From Planktomarina temperata RCA23 (GTDB lineage Bacteria; Pseudomonadota; Alphaproteobacteria; Rhodobacterales; Rhodobacteraceae): DNA of 64,000 nt. The stretch lies in contig NZ_CP003984.1 in the NCBI RefSeq assembly GCF_000738435.1, forward strand, positions 2,046,001 through 2,110,000. Direction: 5' to 3'. The notes beneath the pieces are model-generated. The model did no database searches. It had not been told where the DNA came from and saw nothing but the letters and a program-made list of their open reading frames with translations. Positions 46,175-54,621 of the stretch are shown here, piece by piece. The stretch's first letter is position 1, and every line of letters begins with the position of its first letter. A program made the translations under genes and the position numbers.

Positions 46175-47164
46175 TTAATCTTTCACCTCTGTGGGACCGG
46201 CGTGCGCGGCCAAAAATGTTTCTAAATCGGCCGGAAAGGGCATGGCCGGCGCGCAGCCAGGCTTGCCCACAACGATAGCCGCACAGGCAGAGCCGCGCAG
46301 AACCGCATCTTTAAGCGGCAAGCCCTGCGCCAGAGAGGCCAGAAAACCCGCCATAAAACTATCCCCTGCCCCTGTCGGTTTCAATGCAGTGACCGGGTAA
46401 ATACCCGTGCGCAATTCTTGATCCCCCGCAAAGGTAATCGCGCCTTTCTCACCCATTTTGTAGATCACAATCTTCGCAGTGCTCTGCGCCAGAGCGCGCG
46501 CCTTGGCCAGACCTTTGTCAAGTCCACCGGCCATGAAGCCAAATTCTTCGTCATTGCCCACAATCACGTCCGACAGCGCACCGGCACGAGACAAGACCTC
46601 TTCGGCCACCTGCGGCGATGGCCAGCTGTAGGGGCGATAATCCACATCAAAGATGATCGGCAGCCCGGCCGCGCGGGCCAGATCGAAGGCGTGGAAGGCC
46701 GCAGAACGGCTTGGCTCGGCCGCAAACACCGTTCCCGCTGTCACAAGAGCGCCGAAATCACCATAATTGACGGCCTCGGCGTCGGCTGCAGTAAACTGAA
46801 AATCAGCCGCGCCATTGCGATAGATCACGCTTTGATGCTCTTTGACGCGCGTTTCATAGACGGCCAGGGAGTTGCGAAACTCGCCACCAACCGCTTTGAC
46901 ATGGCTGCAATCCACGCCATAATTTTTCAGCTGATTGACACAGTAGCGCCCAACGCTGTCATCGCTGACAGAGGTCACCAAAGCCGACTTGCCGCCAAGT
47001 TTTGCAAGCCCCGCCGCAATATTGGCCGAGGACCCTCCCAAACCGGCGGTGAAGACCTCCGCCTCCTCCGTCTTCGTTCCGGGGGGATCTGGAAAGAAAT
47101 CCATTCCCGCGCGACCAATGACAACAAAATTATTCTGAGCGATACCCGCCAAGAGGTTTTGCAT
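46175..47164 (-). CDS. iolC: 5-dehydro-2-deoxygluconokinase
   Basis: It phosphorylates 5-dehydro-2-deoxygluconate. 329 residues, PfkB/ribokinase fold. GRAGMDFFPDPPGTKTEEAE and GLGGSSANIAAGLAKLGGKS (near 45-64) form the N-terminal sugar site; the ATP/anion-hole motif is LKPTGAGDSFMAGFLASLAQ (catalytic Asp near 267). The ATG at 47164 is just after the iolD stop and behind GGGGTG; a longer frame starts within iolD. Confidence 0.94.
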   Translation of the reverse strand: MQNLLAGIAQNNFVVIGRAGMDFFPDPPGTKTEEAEVFTAGLGGSSANIAAGLAKLGGKSALVTSVSDDSVGRYCVNQLKNYGVDCSHVKAVGGEFRNSLAVYETRVKEHQSVIYRNGAADFQFTAADAEAVNYGDFGALVTAGTVFAAEPSRSAAFHAFDLARAAGLPIIFDVDYRPYSWPSPQVAEEVLSRAGALSDVIVGNDEEFGFMAGGLDKGLAKARALAQSTAKIVIYKMGEKGAITFAGDQELRTGIYPVTALKPTGAGDSFMAGFLASLAQGLPLKDAVLRGSACAAIVVGKPGCAPAMPFPADLETFLAAHAGPTEVKD

Positions 47165-47166
47165 AG

Positions 47167-49038
47167 CTACACCCCGCGCCGCTGTTTCTTGCGGCCGCGT
47201 TCCCAATCTTCATGGGCGTTGCGGACGGAAGAATGGGCACTGACCTGGGGCGTGCCGACTTCCCACCAGCTGTGCCCTTCGGTCGTCCAGCCTTCATAGG
47301 CATCCACATCCATGACGATCACGCTGGTTTTATCTGCCGCCTTGGCCCGCTTAAACGCCTCTGCCAATTCAGCAGGGTTGGCCACCCGCTCCGCAATCGC
47401 GCCCATGGCCGCCGCATGGGCAGTGAAATCAACGGAAAAGGGGGCGTCGATCGTTGGGCAATCGGCGATGAGATTGTTAAAGCTCTCATTTCCGGTGTTA
47501 TTTTGCAGCTTGTTGATCACCGCAAACCCGCCATTGTCGAGCACCAAAACAATCAATTTCTTGCCCGTCAGCACGGATGAGTAAATGTCTGAATTCATCA
47601 ACATATAGCTGCCATCACCGGTAAAGACGATGGTGTCTTGCGCAGGTTCAAGCTCACTTTGCGCGATGCGTGCCCCCCAGCCACCTGCGATTTCATAACC
47701 CATACAGCTGAATCCAAATTCCACATCCACAGTGCCAATATCCAAGGTCCGCCAATTCGCCGTCACCTCCGCGGGCAAACCGCCTGCCGCGGCAACAACC
47801 CGGTCACGCGGATCGCAGAGCGCGTTGACCACACCAATCGCTTGGGCGTAGGAATTGGGCCGATTGCCCGGCTTCACATTCTGCGCCACATAGGCGTCCC
47901 ATTTGCGGCGCTCGGCTTGCGCTTCGTCCAACCAAGCGCCGGGGGCGCGATAGCCCCCCATTTGCTCGGTGAGCGCCCGAAGTCCCAGCTTGGCGTCACC
48001 CACCAACGGCAGGGCGCGATGCTTGCCCGCATCATGGCGCGCGGTGTTGAGCGAGATAAATTGCGCATCTTGCGCAAAGGCCGTCCATGATCCTGTGGTG
48101 AAATCTTGCAAGCGACTGCCGACCGATAGGATCACATCCGCCCGTTCTGCCAGCCAATTGCCGCTGTCAGATCCCGTCACCCCGACCGGCCCCATGTTCA
48201 GGGGATGATCGGCCAAGAGATTGGCGCGGCCCGCAATGGTCTCAATCACAGGAATGCCGCAAGCTTCGGCAAATTGGGTCAGCTCGGCCACGGCCTTGGC
48301 ATATTGCACCCCGCCACCGGCGATGATCGCCGGGCGCTTGGCCACTTTCAAGGCAGCCATCGCATCCTCAAGCTCGCGCGCATCGGGCATTTGCTGACGA
48401 ATGCGGTGCACTTTGGGTTCAAAGAAAGACAGAGGGTAATCATAGGTCCAACCCTGCACATCCTGTGGCAGAGCGATAAACGCCGGGCCGCAATCGGCCG
48501 GATCAAGCAAAGTCGCCAAAGCCGCCGGCAGGGTTTGGATCACCTGCGCCGGATGGGTGATCCGGTCCCAATAGCGACAAACCGCTTGAAAACTGTCATT
48601 GAGCCCAAGCGCCGGATTGCCAAAATGCTCCAGCTGTTGCAGCACTGGATCGGGCAGTCGGGTCAAAAACGTATCTCCGCAAAGCATCAGCATCGGCAGG
48701 CGGTTGGCATGGCACAAGGCCGCAGCGGTCAATAGATTGGCCGTGCCGGGCCCTGCTGAGGCCGTACAAAACATGAATTTTTGGCGTAGGTGATATTTGG
48801 CGTAGGCCGCCGCCGCGAACCCCATGCCTTGCTCATTTTGTCCGCGATACAGCGGCAGCACATCGCGGTGGTCGTATAGGGCCTCGCCCAAACAAGGCAC
48901 ATTGCCATGGCCAAAAATGCCAAAACCCCCGCCACATACGCGGGTTTTCTCTCCGTCAATGTCAATATACTGCGCCGCCAAATAGCGAATGATGGCCTGT
49001 GCGGTGGTCAGGCGAATGGTTTTATCTGCTGTGTCCAC
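47167..49038 (-). CDS. iolD: 3D-(3,5/4)-trihydroxycyclohexane-1,2-dione acylhydrolase
   Basis: A TPP-dependent enzyme that opens the inositol ring, giving 5-deoxy-glucuronate. 623 residues with three TPP-enzyme domains. The cofactor Glu lies in LYRGQNEQGMGFAAAAYAKY (near 63-82), and the TPP/Mg2+ motif is FTGDGSYMLMNSDIYSSVLT (near 480). The start is GTG at 49038. It leads the iolD-C-B-J operon and has a 16-base palindrome upstream. iolE, iolG and iolA are not in the window. Confidence 0.95.
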   Translation of the reverse strand: MDTADKTIRLTTAQAIIRYLAAQYIDIDGEKTRVCGGGFGIFGHGNVPCLGEALYDHRDVLPLYRGQNEQGMGFAAAAYAKYHLRQKFMFCTASAGPGTANLLTAAALCHANRLPMLMLCGDTFLTRLPDPVLQQLEHFGNPALGLNDSFQAVCRYWDRITHPAQVIQTLPAALATLLDPADCGPAFIALPQDVQGWTYDYPLSFFEPKVHRIRQQMPDARELEDAMAALKVAKRPAIIAGGGVQYAKAVAELTQFAEACGIPVIETIAGRANLLADHPLNMGPVGVTGSDSGNWLAERADVILSVGSRLQDFTTGSWTAFAQDAQFISLNTARHDAGKHRALPLVGDAKLGLRALTEQMGGYRAPGAWLDEAQAERRKWDAYVAQNVKPGNRPNSYAQAIGVVNALCDPRDRVVAAAGGLPAEVTANWRTLDIGTVDVEFGFSCMGYEIAGGWGARIAQSELEPAQDTIVFTGDGSYMLMNSDIYSSVLTGKKLIVLVLDNGGFAVINKLQNNTGNESFNNLIADCPTIDAPFSVDFTAHAAAMGAIAERVANPAELAEAFKRAKAADKTSVIVMDVDAYEGWTTEGHSWWEVGTPQVSAHSSVRNAHEDWERGRKKQRRGV

Positions 49039-49111
49039 AGAAAATACTCCGATTTAAATGCAAAGACCCTGCCCCATCTTGGCAAGCCGTTCGGGGGTTA
49101 GGATACTATTT

Positions 49112-49127
49112 TTGCAACCGGTTGCAA
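49112..49127. promoter_or_regulatory. LacI-type operator upstream of iolD
   Basis: TTGCAACCGGTTGCAA is a perfect 16-base palindrome with a central CG, the form bound by LacI/GalR-family repressors. It lies 74-89 bases upstream of iolD. On the minus strand its first TTGCAA could be a -35 element 16 bases before TATCCT. A LacI-type inositol repressor is inferred; none is encoded here. Confidence 0.6.
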
Positions 49128-49142
49128 GAGTGGAAGTCGCCC

Positions 49143-50366
49143 CTATTGCCCCGCGCGATACCAGGCCGTCAAAAGCGCGCGATCCTCTTGTGGAATATCC
49201 GTGATATTGGCGGGCGGCATGGCGTGGCTCACCCCCGCTTGCAAATAGATCGCGCGGGCATTGCGCGCCACATCCGCGCGGGTTTCGAGCAAGACACCTT
49301 TAGGTGCCCAGCGCAGCCCATCCCAAGCCGGCGCGCGCGCATGGCACATGGCGCAGCGGCCCTGCACAATTTCATGCGCCTGCTCAAAACCCTCTGCCTG
49401 AGTAAATCGCATCTCGTAACGGGTCAAAGGCACGGCTTCGGCCTGCTCCACATCTCCGTCAAAACCGCGTGCCGAGGACAGCCAGGCAATGGCAATAAAC
49501 AAGATCACAGTGACCGCCCACGTCCAATTCGGCCGGCCCTTACGCGCATGCATGGAATTGAAATAATGACGAATCGTCACGCCGATCAGAAAAACCAAAC
49601 AGGCTATGATCCAAGCATTGGGCGTGCCAAAGGACAAAGGATAATGGTTCGACAGCATCAAAAAGATCACGGGCAAGGTGAGATAATTATTATGGGTCGA
49701 GCGCAATTTGGCAATTTTGCCATATTTGGCCGCGGGCTCCCGCCCCGCTTTCAAATCCGCCACCACGATTCTCTGATTGGGCATGATGATCATCGCCACA
49801 TTGGCCGTCATGATCGTGGCCGTAAAAGCTCCCAGATGCAAAAGCGCCGCGCGGCCGGTGAAAATTTGATTATAGCCCCAAGACATCGCCACCAAGACCG
49901 CAAAGAGCAAGAGCATCAGGAGCGTTGGGCGCTCTCCCAAAGGCGATTTGCACAGCACGTCATAGATCACCCAGCCAATCGCCAGAGATCCCGCTGAAAT
50001 GGCAATCGCTTGCCATGTGGTAAGATCCATCTTCGCCGGATCAATCAAATAGAGCTCCGAGCCGGCCCAATAGACCACCATCAACATGGCAACGCCGGAC
50101 AGCCAGGTGGTGTAGCTCTCCCATTTGAACCAGGTCAGATGCTCTGGCATGGCCTCCGGAGCAATGAGGTATTTCTGGATGTGATAAAATCCCCCCCCAT
50201 GCACCTGCCACTCCTCACCATCGGCGGGCCCGTCAATGTTGCGGTTCAACCCCAAATCCAGCGCGATAAAATAAAACGATGAGCCAATCCAAGCCATGGC
50301 GGTGATGACATGGAGCCAACGCACGGCAAAGCTGATCCAGTCCCAAAATATTGCAGCATCATACAT
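49143..50366 (-). CDS. puuD: Membrane urate oxidase PuuD with C-terminal cytochrome c
   Basis: It oxidises urate to 5-hydroxyisourate and passes electrons to the respiratory chain instead of directly to oxygen. 407 residues: about eight membrane helices (residues 1-300) with FAVRWLHVITAMAWIGSSFY, GGGFYHIQKYLIAPEAMPEH and SNHYPLSF; then a periplasmic cytochrome c domain with the haem motif GRCAMCHARAPAW (CxxCH near 338). It is followed in the same operon direction by no further purine gene; hydroxyisourate hydrolase lies 11 bases upstream. Confidence 0.93.
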   Translation of the reverse strand: MYDAAIFWDWISFAVRWLHVITAMAWIGSSFYFIALDLGLNRNIDGPADGEEWQVHGGGFYHIQKYLIAPEAMPEHLTWFKWESYTTWLSGVAMLMVVYWAGSELYLIDPAKMDLTTWQAIAISAGSLAIGWVIYDVLCKSPLGERPTLLMLLLFAVLVAMSWGYNQIFTGRAALLHLGAFTATIMTANVAMIIMPNQRIVVADLKAGREPAAKYGKIAKLRSTHNNYLTLPVIFLMLSNHYPLSFGTPNAWIIACLVFLIGVTIRHYFNSMHARKGRPNWTWAVTVILFIAIAWLSSARGFDGDVEQAEAVPLTRYEMRFTQAEGFEQAHEIVQGRCAMCHARAPAWDGLRWAPKGVLLETRADVARNARAIYLQAGVSHAMPPANITDIPQEDRALLTAWYRAGQ

Positions 50367-50377
50367 GATCTGATCCC

Positions 50378-50731
50378 TTAGCTACCTCTGTAGGTGGAAA
50401 ACCCATGGGCGGACAACAGCAAGGGCACATGGTAATGATCATCTTGCGACATGCCAAACCGAATGGGCACCACATCTAAGAACAATGGCGCCTGTGCCGC
50501 CTGTCCTGTGCTGCGCAGATAGTCGCCCGCGTGGAACACCAGCTCATACTGCCCGAGGGCAAAATCCTCTTTCGACAGGATTGGGCTGTCGGTGCGCCCG
50601 TCGGCATTGGTCACCGCTTCCCCCAGCTTGATCGCCTGGCCGTTGTCGTAGCGAAACAGCTCGATGTGGATCCCAGCAGCCGGGCAACCTTTGGCCGTGT
50701 CTAAAACATGTGTGGTCAAAAACCCATTCAT
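50378..50731 (-). CDS. uraH: 5-hydroxyisourate hydrolase (transthyretin-like)
   Basis: It hydrolyses 5-hydroxyisourate to OHCU, the step after urate oxidation. 117 residues, transthyretin fold. The active-site residues are visible: His in TTHVLDTAKGCPAAGI (near 8), Arg in DGRTDSPIL (near 45), and the diagnostic C-terminal tetrapeptide YRGS. It forms an operon with puuD and is divergent from the puuE fusion gene. Confidence 0.95.
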   Translation of the reverse strand: MNGFLTTHVLDTAKGCPAAGIHIELFRYDNGQAIKLGEAVTNADGRTDSPILSKEDFALGQYELVFHAGDYLRSTGQAAQAPLFLDVVPIRFGMSQDDHYHVPLLLSAHGFSTYRGS

Positions 50732-50741
50732 GATCTATTCC

Positions 50742-50772
50742 TTTTTTGCTTCCCTAATCTCTGCGCAAAAAA
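50742..50772. promoter_or_regulatory. Inverted repeat in the uraH/puuE divergent promoter
   Basis: TTTTTTGC and GCAAAAAA form a perfect eight-base inverted repeat with a 15-base spacer in the 74-base gap between divergent urate genes. One regulator could control both directions. This is a positional inference. Confidence 0.3.
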
Positions 50773-50805
50773 TAAGCAAAGGGAAAGCCCAAGATGGAGA
50801 AAATT

Positions 50806-52206
50806 ATGAAACGTTACCCACGCGATATGTCCGGATATGGCCCAACCCCTCCCGCAGCGCAGTGGCCCGGAGGCGCCAAAATTGCGGTTCAACTGGTGCT
50901 GAACTATGAAGAAGGCGGCGAAAACAACATATTGCATGGGGATGCGGCCTCTGAAGCCTTTCTGTCCGAGATCGTCGGCGCCGCCGCCTGGCCCGGCCAG
51001 CGCCATTGGAACATGGAAAGCATCTATGAATACGGCGCGCGCGCAGGATTTTGGCGGCTGCATCGCATGCTCAAAGACCTGCCCATCACCGTTTATGGCG
51101 TGGCCACCGCCTTGGCTCGCGCGCCAGAGCAACTGGCAGCGATGAAATCTGCCGGATGGGAGATTGCCAGCCATGGGCTCAAATGGATCGAATATAAAGA
51201 TGCCAGCCCCGAAGATGAGGCCGCAGATATGGCGGAGACCATCCGTCTGCACACAGAGGTCGTGGGCACACCGCCGCGCGGCTGGTACACGGGGCGGTGC
51301 TCGGAAAACACAGTCCGCTTGGCCGCAGAAACCGGGCAATTTGCCTATGTCGCCGACAGCTATGCTGATGATCTGCCCTATTGGATGGAATTTGAGGCGC
51401 GCGATCAGTTGATAGTGCCCTATACGCTCGACGCCAATGACATGCGCTTTGCAACCCCGCAGGGGTTCAACGCGGGCGATCAATTTTTCAGCTACCTCAA
51501 GGATAGTTTCGACACGCTCTACGCAGAAGGCGGGCGCATGATGTCCATCGGCCTGCACTGCCGCCTTATCGGCCGGCCAGGCCGCGCCGCCGCGCTGCAG
51601 CGTTTCATTGAATATGCGCAGGGCCATAATGGCGTCTGGTTCGCCACCCGCGAGGCAATCGCTGATCATTGGACCCAAACCCACCCCCATCAGCGCCAAA
51701 ATCGCCCCAGTGGCCTGTCCCGAGAGGCGTTCACAGCCGCCTATGGCGGAATATTTGAGCATTCCGCCTGGGTCGCAGAGCGCGCGCACCGGCTGGAACT
51801 TGGCCCCATGCACGACACTGCGACCGGATTACACAACGCCCTATGCCGTGCCTTCCGCTCGGCCAGCCCAGAGCTGCGCTTGGGCGTGCTCACCGCGCAT
51901 CCAGATTTGGCTGGCAAATTGGCGGCCGCAAAGCGCCTAACGGCGGAAAGCACCGCAGAGCAGGCCAGCGCCGGGCTTGACGCGCTGACCGACGACGAAC
52001 GCACGCGCTTTACAGCGCTCAACGACGCCTATGTGCAAAAACACGGATTTCCCTTTATCATCGCAGTGCGAGATCACAGCAAAGCCAGCATCCTTGCCGC
52101 CTTTGAAAGACGCATCACCCATGATCGTGAGACCGAATTTGCAGAAGCCTGCCTCCAAGTGGAACGCATAGCAGAGTTCCGCCTTCGCGATCTCCTGCCG
52201 CGTTGA
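50806..52206 (+). CDS. puuE: Allantoinase PuuE fused to OHCU decarboxylase
   Basis: 466 residues joining two enzymes. The N-terminal part (about 1-300) is the polysaccharide-deacetylase-like allantoinase PuuE (MKRYPRDMSGYGPTPPAAQW, LNYEEGGENNILHGDAASEA, EIASHGLKWIEY, GWYTGRCSENTVRLAAETG). The C-terminal part (about 305-466) is OHCU decarboxylase: SREAFTAAYGGIFEHSAWVA with the catalytic His, and KHGFPFIIAVRDHSKASILA. It thus turns OHCU into S-allantoin and opens it to allantoate. I start at 50806, six bases after GGAG, matching the family opening; ATG 50794 would add four residues. The fusion is known in other proteobacteria. Confidence 0.92.
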   Translation: MKRYPRDMSGYGPTPPAAQWPGGAKIAVQLVLNYEEGGENNILHGDAASEAFLSEIVGAAAWPGQRHWNMESIYEYGARAGFWRLHRMLKDLPITVYGVATALARAPEQLAAMKSAGWEIASHGLKWIEYKDASPEDEAADMAETIRLHTEVVGTPPRGWYTGRCSENTVRLAAETGQFAYVADSYADDLPYWMEFEARDQLIVPYTLDANDMRFATPQGFNAGDQFFSYLKDSFDTLYAEGGRMMSIGLHCRLIGRPGRAAALQRFIEYAQGHNGVWFATREAIADHWTQTHPHQRQNRPSGLSREAFTAAYGGIFEHSAWVAERAHRLELGPMHDTATGLHNALCRAFRSASPELRLGVLTAHPDLAGKLAAAKRLTAESTAEQASAGLDALTDDERTRFTALNDAYVQKHGFPFIIAVRDHSKASILAAFERRITHDRETEFAEACLQVERIAEFRLRDLLPR

Positions 52207-52228
52207 AGCCTCAGGAAGAGCCCGGCCA

Positions 52229-52306
52229 TAACCCAGCCGCCAAGTCAAAAGCAGTTTGCCCGGTGGCAACACCGGGCTGAAATGGCTTTATACAGAGGTC
52301 TTTCAA
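52229..52306 (+). repeat. Intergenic hairpin repeat, copy 5 (internally deleted)
   Basis: Left arm AACCCAGCCGCCAAGTCAAA, hairpin GCCCGGTGGCAACACCGGGC (52258-52277), then directly the right arm GGCTTTATACAGAGGTCTTT. The right arm matches the 60.8-kb copy at nearly every base, but the middle 130 or so bases are gone. It lies between the convergent puuE and ureidoglycine aminohydrolase genes. Confidence 0.85.
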
Positions 52307-52336
52307 ATTTTGACCTGCCTTGCGCAGGTCAGAGGG

Positions 52337-53161
52337 CTACAGGCCCAGCGGCATATGCCGGTTGACGTCTTTATAAAGCAAATAGCGGAACGGTCCCGGA
52401 CCGCCCGCATAGCAGGCTTGCGGGCAAAAGGCGCGTAGCCACATGAAATCGCCCGCCTCCACTTCGACCCAATCTTGGTTGAGCTTATACACAGCCTTGC
52501 CCTCGAGCACATAAAGCCCATGCTCCATAACATGGGTCTCTTCAAAGGGGATCACACCGCCCGGTTGAAACGTCACGATATTGACATGCATGTCATGGCG
52601 CAGATCGTTGGGTTCCACAAAGCGCGTGGTGCCCCATGCCCCATCGGTATCTGGCATCAAATGCAGCTCATGATCGGCCTCATGGGTGACAAAGGCCTCA
52701 GGTCTCGCGATCCCCTCAACCGGCACATAGAGTTTACGGATCCAATGAAACCGCAGGCACTCCTCAGGTGCCTCCAGCCGCCATTGCAATCCGCCGGGAA
52801 TATAGGCGTAGCTGCCCGCCCGCAAAGCATGCGCCTGCCCGTCCAAATGCAGCACGCCCGCACCCTGGGTGACAAAAAGCACCGATTGCGCCCGGACGTC
52901 TGCATCCGGCTGACGGCTGCCACCACCGGGGGAGACTTCCATGATATATTGCGAAAACGTCTCAGCAAAACCGCTCAAGGGCCGTGCGAGAACCCAGGCG
53001 CGTGTTTTGTCCCAATGGGGCAGAAAGCTGGTGACGATATCGCGCATCGTGCCCTTGGGGATGACCGCATAGGCCTCGGTAAAGACCGCGCGTTGAGTCA
53101 TAACCTCCTTCTGGCCCGGCAGGCCTCCAGTCGGGAAATAATATTTTTGCGCGTCGCCCAT
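52337..53161 (-). CDS. (S)-ureidoglycine aminohydrolase
   Basis: It releases ammonia from S-ureidoglycine to give S-ureidoglycolate, after allantoate hydrolysis. 274 residues, double cupin. Metal-binding stretches in the C-terminal cupin are IPFEETHVMEHGLYVLEGKA (near 200-219) and WLRAFCPQACYAGGPGPFRY; FPTGGLPGQKEVMTQRAVFT at the N-terminus is typical. ATG 53161 is preceded by AAAGGA. An allantoate amidohydrolase must lie elsewhere if the route is complete. The gene is divergent from soxB. Confidence 0.9.
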   Translation of the reverse strand: MGDAQKYYFPTGGLPGQKEVMTQRAVFTEAYAVIPKGTMRDIVTSFLPHWDKTRAWVLARPLSGFAETFSQYIMEVSPGGGSRQPDADVRAQSVLFVTQGAGVLHLDGQAHALRAGSYAYIPGGLQWRLEAPEECLRFHWIRKLYVPVEGIARPEAFVTHEADHELHLMPDTDGAWGTTRFVEPNDLRHDMHVNIVTFQPGGVIPFEETHVMEHGLYVLEGKAVYKLNQDWVEVEAGDFMWLRAFCPQACYAGGPGPFRYLLYKDVNRHMPLGL

Positions 53162-53275
53162 GGGATATCCTTTCAAGACAGATCAATTCCTAGCGCGAAA
53201 CCGCGCAAAGAAAAAGCCCTTCTATAACGCGCTCAGCTTCAAACACAGGTCCAGAAATTACAAAGACACTCTTGG

Positions 53276-53301
53276 TCGGAAAACACCTGTAGTTTGTCCG
53301 A
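53276..53301. promoter_or_regulatory. Inverted repeat upstream of soxB
   Basis: TCGGAAAAC and GTTTGTCCGA form an inverted repeat (TCGGA/TCCGA arms with AAAC/GTTT inside and a one-base bulge), 57 bases before the soxB start. It is a plausible operator for the sarcosine operon, perhaps for the GlxA-type regulator encoded downstream; this is inference. Confidence 0.35.
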
Positions 53302-53357
53302 TTTCAACCTGAATTCACGCGGTGGATTGGCCACAGTTGCAGCAAGGAGTCAGATCT

Positions 53358-54608
53358 ATGCGCTATTCAGCCCTACGAGTGATTAAAGAAGCTCTCACTG
53401 GCCACAAAGGCTGGACGCCCGCTTGGCGGGACGTGGCGCCGCAAGCGCATTATGATTACATCGTCATCGGTGGCGGCGGGCATGGTTTGGCGACCGCCTA
53501 TTACCTGGCGCGCAACCATGGGGCCAAGAGGGTGGCGGTCTTGGAGAAAGGATGGATTGGCGGCGGGAATGTCGGGCGAAACACCACGATCATCCGTTCC
53601 AACTATCTCCTGGACGGCAATGAGCCGTTTTACGAGCATTCGCTCAAGCTCTGGGAGGGGCTGGAGCAGGATCTGAATTACAACGCGATGGTCAGCCAGC
53701 GCGGCATTCTCAATCTCATCCACTCTGACGCACAGCGCGACGCCTTCACGCGGCGCGGCAATGCTATGATTCTCAACGGGGCGGATGCGGATTTACTCTC
53801 CACAAAAACCATCCAAAAACGCTACCCTTTCCTCAATGTGGACAACGCCCGCTTCCCCATCAAAGGCGGTCTGGCCCAGCATCGCGGAGGCACCGTGCGC
53901 CATGATGCAGTGGCATGGGGTTATGCCCGCGCGGCCGATCAATTGGGGGTGGATATCATCCAAAACTGCGAAGTCACCGGCTTTCGCATTGAAGGCGGTG
54001 CCTGCCTTGGCGTGGATACCAGCCGCGGCTATATCGCGGGCGGCAAAATTGCCGCCTGTGTCGCCGGATCCTCGGGCCGTTTGATGTCAAAGGCCGGTAT
54101 GCGCCTGCCCATCGAAAGCCATGTGCTGCAAGCCTTTGTCTCCGAGGGGCTGAAACCAGTGCTTCCCGGGGTCATCACCTTTGGGGCGGGACATTTTTAT
54201 TGCAGCCAATCGGACAAGGGCGGATTGGTCTTTGGCGGCGATATAGACGGCTATAATTCCTACGCCCAGCGCGGAAACCTGCCCGTTGTCGAAGATGTCT
54301 GCGAAGGGGCCATGGCCATATTCCCCATGCTCGGCCGCGTGCGTCTTCTGCGCATGTGGGGCGGTATTATGGATATGTCGATGGATGGCTCGCCAATCAT
54401 AGACCGCACCCATATTGACGGGCTCTATTTCAACGGAGGTTGGTGCTATGGCGGCTTCAAGGCCACGCCGGCCTCTGGCTGGTGCTATGCCCATCTCTTG
54501 GCCACGGATACCCCGCATGAATTTGCCAAGGCCTACCGCTTTGACCGGTTCGAAAAGGGGCAGATGATTGATGAAAAAGGCATGGGTAACAACCCACAGC
54601 TGCATTAG
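53358..54608 (+). CDS. soxB: Sarcosine oxidase subunit beta
   Basis: The catalytic subunit of heterotetrameric sarcosine oxidase, which demethylates N-methylglycine to glycine. 416 residues. The FAD dinucleotide motif is YIVIGGGGHGLATAYYLARN (near 33-52), then EKGWIGGGNVGRNTTIIRSN, and RHDAVAWGYARAAD (near 181) covers the His that carries covalent FMN in the family. MWGGIMDMSMDGSPIIDRTH and GWCYGGFKATPASGW are typical. AAGGAG precedes ATG 53358. First gene of soxBDAG. Confidence 0.93.
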   Translation: MRYSALRVIKEALTGHKGWTPAWRDVAPQAHYDYIVIGGGGHGLATAYYLARNHGAKRVAVLEKGWIGGGNVGRNTTIIRSNYLLDGNEPFYEHSLKLWEGLEQDLNYNAMVSQRGILNLIHSDAQRDAFTRRGNAMILNGADADLLSTKTIQKRYPFLNVDNARFPIKGGLAQHRGGTVRHDAVAWGYARAADQLGVDIIQNCEVTGFRIEGGACLGVDTSRGYIAGGKIAACVAGSSGRLMSKAGMRLPIESHVLQAFVSEGLKPVLPGVITFGAGHFYCSQSDKGGLVFGGDIDGYNSYAQRGNLPVVEDVCEGAMAIFPMLGRVRLLRMWGGIMDMSMDGSPIIDRTHIDGLYFNGGWCYGGFKATPASGWCYAHLLATDTPHEFAKAYRFDRFEKGQMIDEKGMGNNPQLH

Positions 54609-54621
54609 GAGCGCATGAGAT

